From Verrucomicrobia bacterium UBA673 (GTDB lineage: Bacteria > Verrucomicrobiota > Verrucomicrobiia > Limisphaerales > UBA1096), in NCBI GenBank assembly GCA_002299785.1, contig DBNL01000109.1:25300-34926 (forward strand): DNA of 9,627 bases, in the 5' to 3' direction. The position numbers were made by a program, and so were the translations under genes. Positions 6,402-9,627 of this stretch are shown piece by piece; the first letter of the stretch is position 1, and every line of letters begins with the position of its first letter. The notes below the pieces were generated by a model. That model was not told where the DNA came from. It was given only the letters and a program-made list of their open reading frames with translations, and ran no database searches.

Positions 6402-9155
6402 ATGAATTTACCGTTTCTCTCAATCGAACGTTCGATCGGCTGGCTTAAACCATTTGGCGGCACAGCGTTAGTGCTCATCGTCGTCACGCTGTTTTTGTTT
6501 TGGGACAGCTTCGATCCGGCGCTGATTTTATTCTCCAACGACGGCCCGCTTGGCTCTATCAGCACCGACGCGATCGAGATGCCCGGCACGTTTTCCGGCT
6601 ACTGGCACGACTTGAACTGGCTCGGCTACGAGCAGCCCAGCGCCTCGCCCGGCATTTACATGGCGCTTGGCCTGTTACTGCAAAAGTCGGTGCTTTACCT
6701 CAAGTGGTGCACACCGATTTGCCTGGTCATCCTCGGGCTGTCAGCCTGGTTTTTCTTTCGCACTCTCGGCTTCTGCAATCTCGCCTGCACAATTGGTGCG
6801 GTCGCGGCCGGGTTCAACATGGAGGTCGTCTCGTACGCCTGCTGGGGATTGCCGTCGCGCTCGCTGACGTTTGCCACCACGTTTCTCGCCGTAGCGTTCA
6901 TCGTGCGCGCTATCAAGTCGCGTCCGTGGGCAAACCTCTCTCTAGCAGGCATCTGCGTCGGGCTTGGCCTGATGGAAGGCTACGATATCGGTGCGTTGTT
7001 TAGTCTCTACATCGCGGTATTTGTGCTGTTTGGATTCGTCGTAAAGCGGCTTGAGTCGGACAAACCGATTGAGCTAGGCCAGGTAGCAGGACGCGGGTTA
7101 GCAGGCGTTGCAGTAGTTGCGGTAGTCGCCGGATTAGCCGCCTCCCAAACGATGTCAACCCTTGTTGACACCCAAATTAAGGGTGTTGGTAGCGAACCAC
7201 AAACGCCCGCGCAACGCGACGCGGCAAAAGAACGGCAGTGGACATTCCTCACACAGTGGAGCCTTCCGAAAATGGAGACGCTGCGCATCGTCATCCCCGG
7301 TCTTTACGGCTACCGTCTCGACACCCCGCGTCCGTACGATGGCAACAAGCTTCGTTCGCTCGACGGCGGAAACTACTGGGGCTCGATGGGGCAAGACCCT
7401 GTGCTCGATCGCGTTGCCGAGGTGGAAGAAATCATCGCCGCGTTCGGCCAGCGCAACGTCGTCCCCGGTGAGTTGGCTAGTGCGTTGAACGTTTCCGTCC
7501 AGAAGGCGACACAACTGATGGCTCTGGTTCAAAACAAAAATCAGTTCCTGCAGCGCCACTCCGGGTCGGGCGAATACGCCGGAATCATTGTCGTGCTGCT
7601 TGCCGCTTGGGCGCTGTTTTTCGCGCTACAAAAACGCACAAACATTTACTCACCACCCGAGCGGCAAATGATTCTGTTTTGGGCCGCGCTAGCCGCCGTG
7701 TCGCTACTTTTGGCTTACGGACGGCACGCGTTGTTTTATCAACTCATCCATCAATTGCCATTTTTTAACACGATGCGAAACCCGATTAAGTTCCTGCACC
7801 CCATGCACTTGGGACTTATTGTTTTATGCGGATACGGCGTCGATGGTCTGTTGCGCCTGGCCAAGCGCGAGATGGCTGAGCCAAGCCGCGCGGTCAGGCT
7901 TTGGGTGCGCGGCACGGGCATCACCGCTGGAGTGATGCTTCTTGGCTCGCTGATTCTTGGGGCGTCAAAAAAATCGCTCGGGCAACACATCGCTTCACGC
8001 GGTTTCGATCCGGCTGTTGCGCAGGCAATGGCCGGCTTCAGCGCGATGGAAATCATCCTGTCCGCGCTACTGCTTGGCGGTGGCGTTTTTCTTATCGCAA
8101 AAGTGATGCAAAGCAACACGGCGGCCAAGTGGGCAGTGGCGCTTGGCTTACTGATCGTGATCGACCTGACACGCGCCAACTCGCCGTGGGTACAGTACGA
8201 CGATTACAAGAACAAGTACGAGGCCAGCAATCCGCTTATAAGCACCTTGGCCAAGTCGCCGCACGAGGGACGCGTGACAATCTCTCCCCTGCCCTCCGGG
8301 TTGCTTAACCAGCTATATCGTATCGAGTGGCTGCAACATCAGTTCCTGTACAACAACGTCCAGTCACTCGACCTTGTGCAAATGCCGCGTATGGCTACCG
8401 ACCATGAGGCATTTGAGCGGCGATTCACCATCACCGGCGACACGAACACGCATTACCTCGCCGGACGTCGCTGGGAACTCACCAATACGCGCTGGCTGCT
8501 CGGCGGCACTAACGACGTCGCGTTTTTCAATCAGCAACTCGATCCCGACAAAGGGCGTTTCACGGTGGCCACGAACTTCGCTGTTGGCCTCCGGCCCGAC
8601 ACAAAAAACCCGAACGCGCCGGGCACAGAGGACTTCACTACAAAATTCAACCCGGTCGGCCCGTACAGCCTGATCCGGTTCGACGGTGCACTGCCCCGGA
8701 CCAAACTGTACAGTCATTGGCAGGTGCAGACGAATGACGCCATGACACTCGAGACCTTGGCCAAGAGGGAGTTTGATCCCCAAGCCACAGTAATCATCAA
8801 CGCGCCGATCGCCCCGTCCACTACCGCGCTTGGCCAATCGGCAGGCGAAGTCATCACCCAGTCGTACCGGCCGAAAGAAATACGCCTCACAGCCCAGTCC
8901 ACCAGCGATTCGGTGCTACTCCTCAACGACCATTGGTCGCCGCACTGGCGTGTCACGGTCGATGGCCAACCTTCGGACTTGCTACGCTGCAATTATGTGA
9001 TGCGCGGCGTGCGGCTTTCGCCAGGACGGCACGAGGTGGTGTTCCGCTTTCAGCCACCGCTAACCTGGCTTTACGTCAGCTTGGCCTCGCTGCTCGGCGG
9101 CTTTGGGTTGCTGGGTTTCGTTATTGTGGACGAACGGAAAAAAACTTCGGCGTAA
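6402..9155 (+). CDS. YfhO-like large membrane protein (putative GT-C type glycosyltransferase)
   Basis: A 917-residue protein of the inner membrane. Hydrophobic segments lie near residues 20-34, 103-120, 125-140, 156-170, 177-192, 195-214, 228-248, 393-410, 424-440, 465-481, 503-520, 547-567, 576-591 and 887-908. Family marks are LPFFNTMRNPIKFL (452-465), SGSGEYAG (387-394), and the late VLLLNDHWSPHWRVTVDGQ (838-856) with NYVMRGVRLSPGRHEVVFRF (864-883), the exported beta domain just before the last helix. In Bacillus subtilis YfhO works with the GT2 enzyme CsbB to glycosylate lipoteichoic acid; in Gram-negative-type bacteria the role is open. The start ATG at 6402 is 7 nt after the GT2 stop; an AAGGAG at 6377-6382 is 19 nt away, too far for ideal use. 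An open frame continues upstream to 6267 inside the GT2 gene and is not coding. Loop 333-385 is unusual (see findings). Confidence 0.82.
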   Translation: MNLPFLSIERSIGWLKPFGGTALVLIVVTLFLFWDSFDPALILFSNDGPLGSISTDAIEMPGTFSGYWHDLNWLGYEQPSASPGIYMALGLLLQKSVLYLKWCTPICLVILGLSAWFFFRTLGFCNLACTIGAVAAGFNMEVVSYACWGLPSRSLTFATTFLAVAFIVRAIKSRPWANLSLAGICVGLGLMEGYDIGALFSLYIAVFVLFGFVVKRLESDKPIELGQVAGRGLAGVAVVAVVAGLAASQTMSTLVDTQIKGVGSEPQTPAQRDAAKERQWTFLTQWSLPKMETLRIVIPGLYGYRLDTPRPYDGNKLRSLDGGNYWGSMGQDPVLDRVAEVEEIIAAFGQRNVVPGELASALNVSVQKATQLMALVQNKNQFLQRHSGSGEYAGIIVVLLAAWALFFALQKRTNIYSPPERQMILFWAALAAVSLLLAYGRHALFYQLIHQLPFFNTMRNPIKFLHPMHLGLIVLCGYGVDGLLRLAKREMAEPSRAVRLWVRGTGITAGVMLLGSLILGASKKSLGQHIASRGFDPAVAQAMAGFSAMEIILSALLLGGGVFLIAKVMQSNTAAKWAVALGLLIVIDLTRANSPWVQYDDYKNKYEASNPLISTLAKSPHEGRVTISPLPSGLLNQLYRIEWLQHQFLYNNVQSLDLVQMPRMATDHEAFERRFTITGDTNTHYLAGRRWELTNTRWLLGGTNDVAFFNQQLDPDKGRFTVATNFAVGLRPDTKNPNAPGTEDFTTKFNPVGPYSLIRFDGALPRTKLYSHWQVQTNDAMTLETLAKREFDPQATVIINAPIAPSTTALGQSAGEVITQSYRPKEIRLTAQSTSDSVLLLNDHWSPHWRVTVDGQPSDLLRCNYVMRGVRLSPGRHEVVFRFQPPLTWLYVSLASLLGGFGLLGFVIVDERKKTSA
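8246..8255. repeat. Iterated palindrome copy 7 (CTTGGCCAAG)
   Basis: Inside the YfhO-like gene, in the exported soluble part, read as Leu-Ala-Lys at residues 616-618. A near copy, CCTGGCCAAG, lies upstream in the same gene at 7856-7865. Confidence 0.7.
8756..8765. repeat. Iterated palindrome copy 8 (CTTGGCCAAG)
   Basis: Inside the YfhO-like gene, read as Leu-Ala-Lys at residues 786-788. Confidence 0.7.
8829..8838. repeat. Iterated palindrome copy 9 (CTTGGCCAAT)
   Basis: Only 73 nt after copy 8, but read in another frame as CTT GGC CAA (Leu-Gly-Gln, residues 810-812). Confidence 0.65.
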
Positions 9156-9627
9156 TGGGTGAGCAGCAAAGTTACTATCGCGAGAACGAGGAGTATGCCG
9201 AGTTCCTCGAGGGGTGGGATCCCAGTTTTTACGCCAAGTACGCCGACACGCTCTGCCCGGACGAACCCGGTGGCAAGGCGCTCGACGTCGGCTGCGGCGT
9301 GGGCCAGGTCGTGCAGCGTTTGATGGATGCCGGGAATGAGGCGCACGGTGTCGAGGTGTCCGGGCCGAACATCGAAAAGGCCAGGCGAATCAGCGAACGC
9401 TGCCAGCTTTACGACGGACGCACGCTACCGTTCGGTGACACAAGCTTCGACAGCATCGGCGCGCTGAACGTGCTCGAGCACGTCGAGGAACCGGAAGCGT
9501 TCCTTGCCGAGTTGGTGCGCGTCACAAAACCGGGCGGCAAGGTCGTCGTCTCGAGCCCGAATTTTTTCCGTGCGCTTGGTCTGCGTGACTACCATCCCCG
9601 CATGCGCGGCCTCGGCAACAAGTGGCG
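9155..9627 (+). CDS. Class I SAM-dependent methyltransferase, 3' end outside window
   Basis: An open frame from ATG at 9155 to the window edge, 157 codons so far. The ATG shares its A with the TAA stop of the YfhO-like gene (TAATG), a typical coupled start. Motif I is ALDVGCGVG (42-50), the post-I acidic end is HGVEVSG (64-70), LPFGDTSFDSI (91-101) and NVLEHVEEPEAFLAEL (105-120) give motif II and the helix after it, and VTKPGGKVVVSSPN (123-136) is motif III. This layout is the Methyltransf_11/UbiE-like type. The N-terminal ENEEYAEFLEGWDPSFYAKY (10-29) is a lid-like lead. It is a different protein from the methyltransferase at 3892, with no close similarity outside the motifs. The substrate is unknown; the context suggests a glycan or a lipid-linked intermediate. 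Confidence 0.85.
   Translation, partial: MGEQQSYYRENEEYAEFLEGWDPSFYAKYADTLCPDEPGGKALDVGCGVGQVVQRLMDAGNEAHGVEVSGPNIEKARRISERCQLYDGRTLPFGDTSFDSIGALNVLEHVEEPEAFLAELVRVTKPGGKVVVSSPNFFRALGLRDYHPRMRGLGNKW

Noticed and set aside
6385..6405. A six-codon frame (MAVAAK) next to AAGGAG, possibly a leader peptide before the YfhO-like gene.
   Set aside because: The ribosome site is only 2 nt from its ATG, and the frame overlaps the GT2 end and the YfhO start. Chance is the simpler explanation.

Overview
The window looks like part of a Gram-negative-type bacterial chromosome of moderately high GC. Two things suggest a member of the Planctomycetota-Verrucomicrobiota-Chlamydiota group, with Verrucomicrobiota as the best guess: the YfhO-like giant membrane protein, and a secreted protein with a 'FETVRGLAYQVYSR...W' type module. 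This is inference from protein style, not a phylogenetic result. Nearly every base is coding. There are no RNA genes, CRISPR arrays, insertion sequences or att sites that I can see.

Layout. (1) 1-465 is the 3' end of a sodium:solute symporter (SSS family) gene that enters from upstream. (2) 527-1948 is mpl, the peptidoglycan-recycling ligase that joins recycled murein tripeptide to UDP-MurNAc. (3) 1952-2818, minus strand, encodes a secreted protein of unknown function; its stop codon lies 3 nt from the mpl stop. (4) From 2909 a tightly packed plus-strand operon runs off the end of the window: a CapE/WbjB/FnlA-type UDP-GlcNAc 4,6-dehydratase/5-epimerase, a SAM methyltransferase, an RmlD-like sugar-nucleotide reductase, a GT2 glycosyltransferase, a 917-residue YfhO-like membrane protein, and the start of a second SAM methyltransferase. 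Five of the six genes overlap a neighbour by 1-4 nt, and the GT2-YfhO gap is 7 nt.

How the genes fit together. The operon looks like a surface-polysaccharide locus. The dehydratase/epimerase and the cupin-less RmlD-like reductase match the first two steps of a UDP-L-RhaNAc / UDP-L-QuiNAc type pathway. The 2-epimerase that would finish it is not in the window. The GT2 enzyme could transfer a sugar, YfhO could act as a membrane glycosyltransferase or carrier-linked partner, and the methyltransferases could decorate the product or its precursors.

The most unusual signal is at DNA level. The palindrome TTGGCCAA occurs nine times (CTTGGCCAAG six times, and twice as the 14-bp palindrome CGCTTGGCCAAGCG), where about 0.15 octamers and 0.01 decamers would be expected at equal base frequencies. 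It sits inside six different genes, in two reading frames, and looks like a highly iterated palindrome comparable in style to cyanobacterial HIP1.
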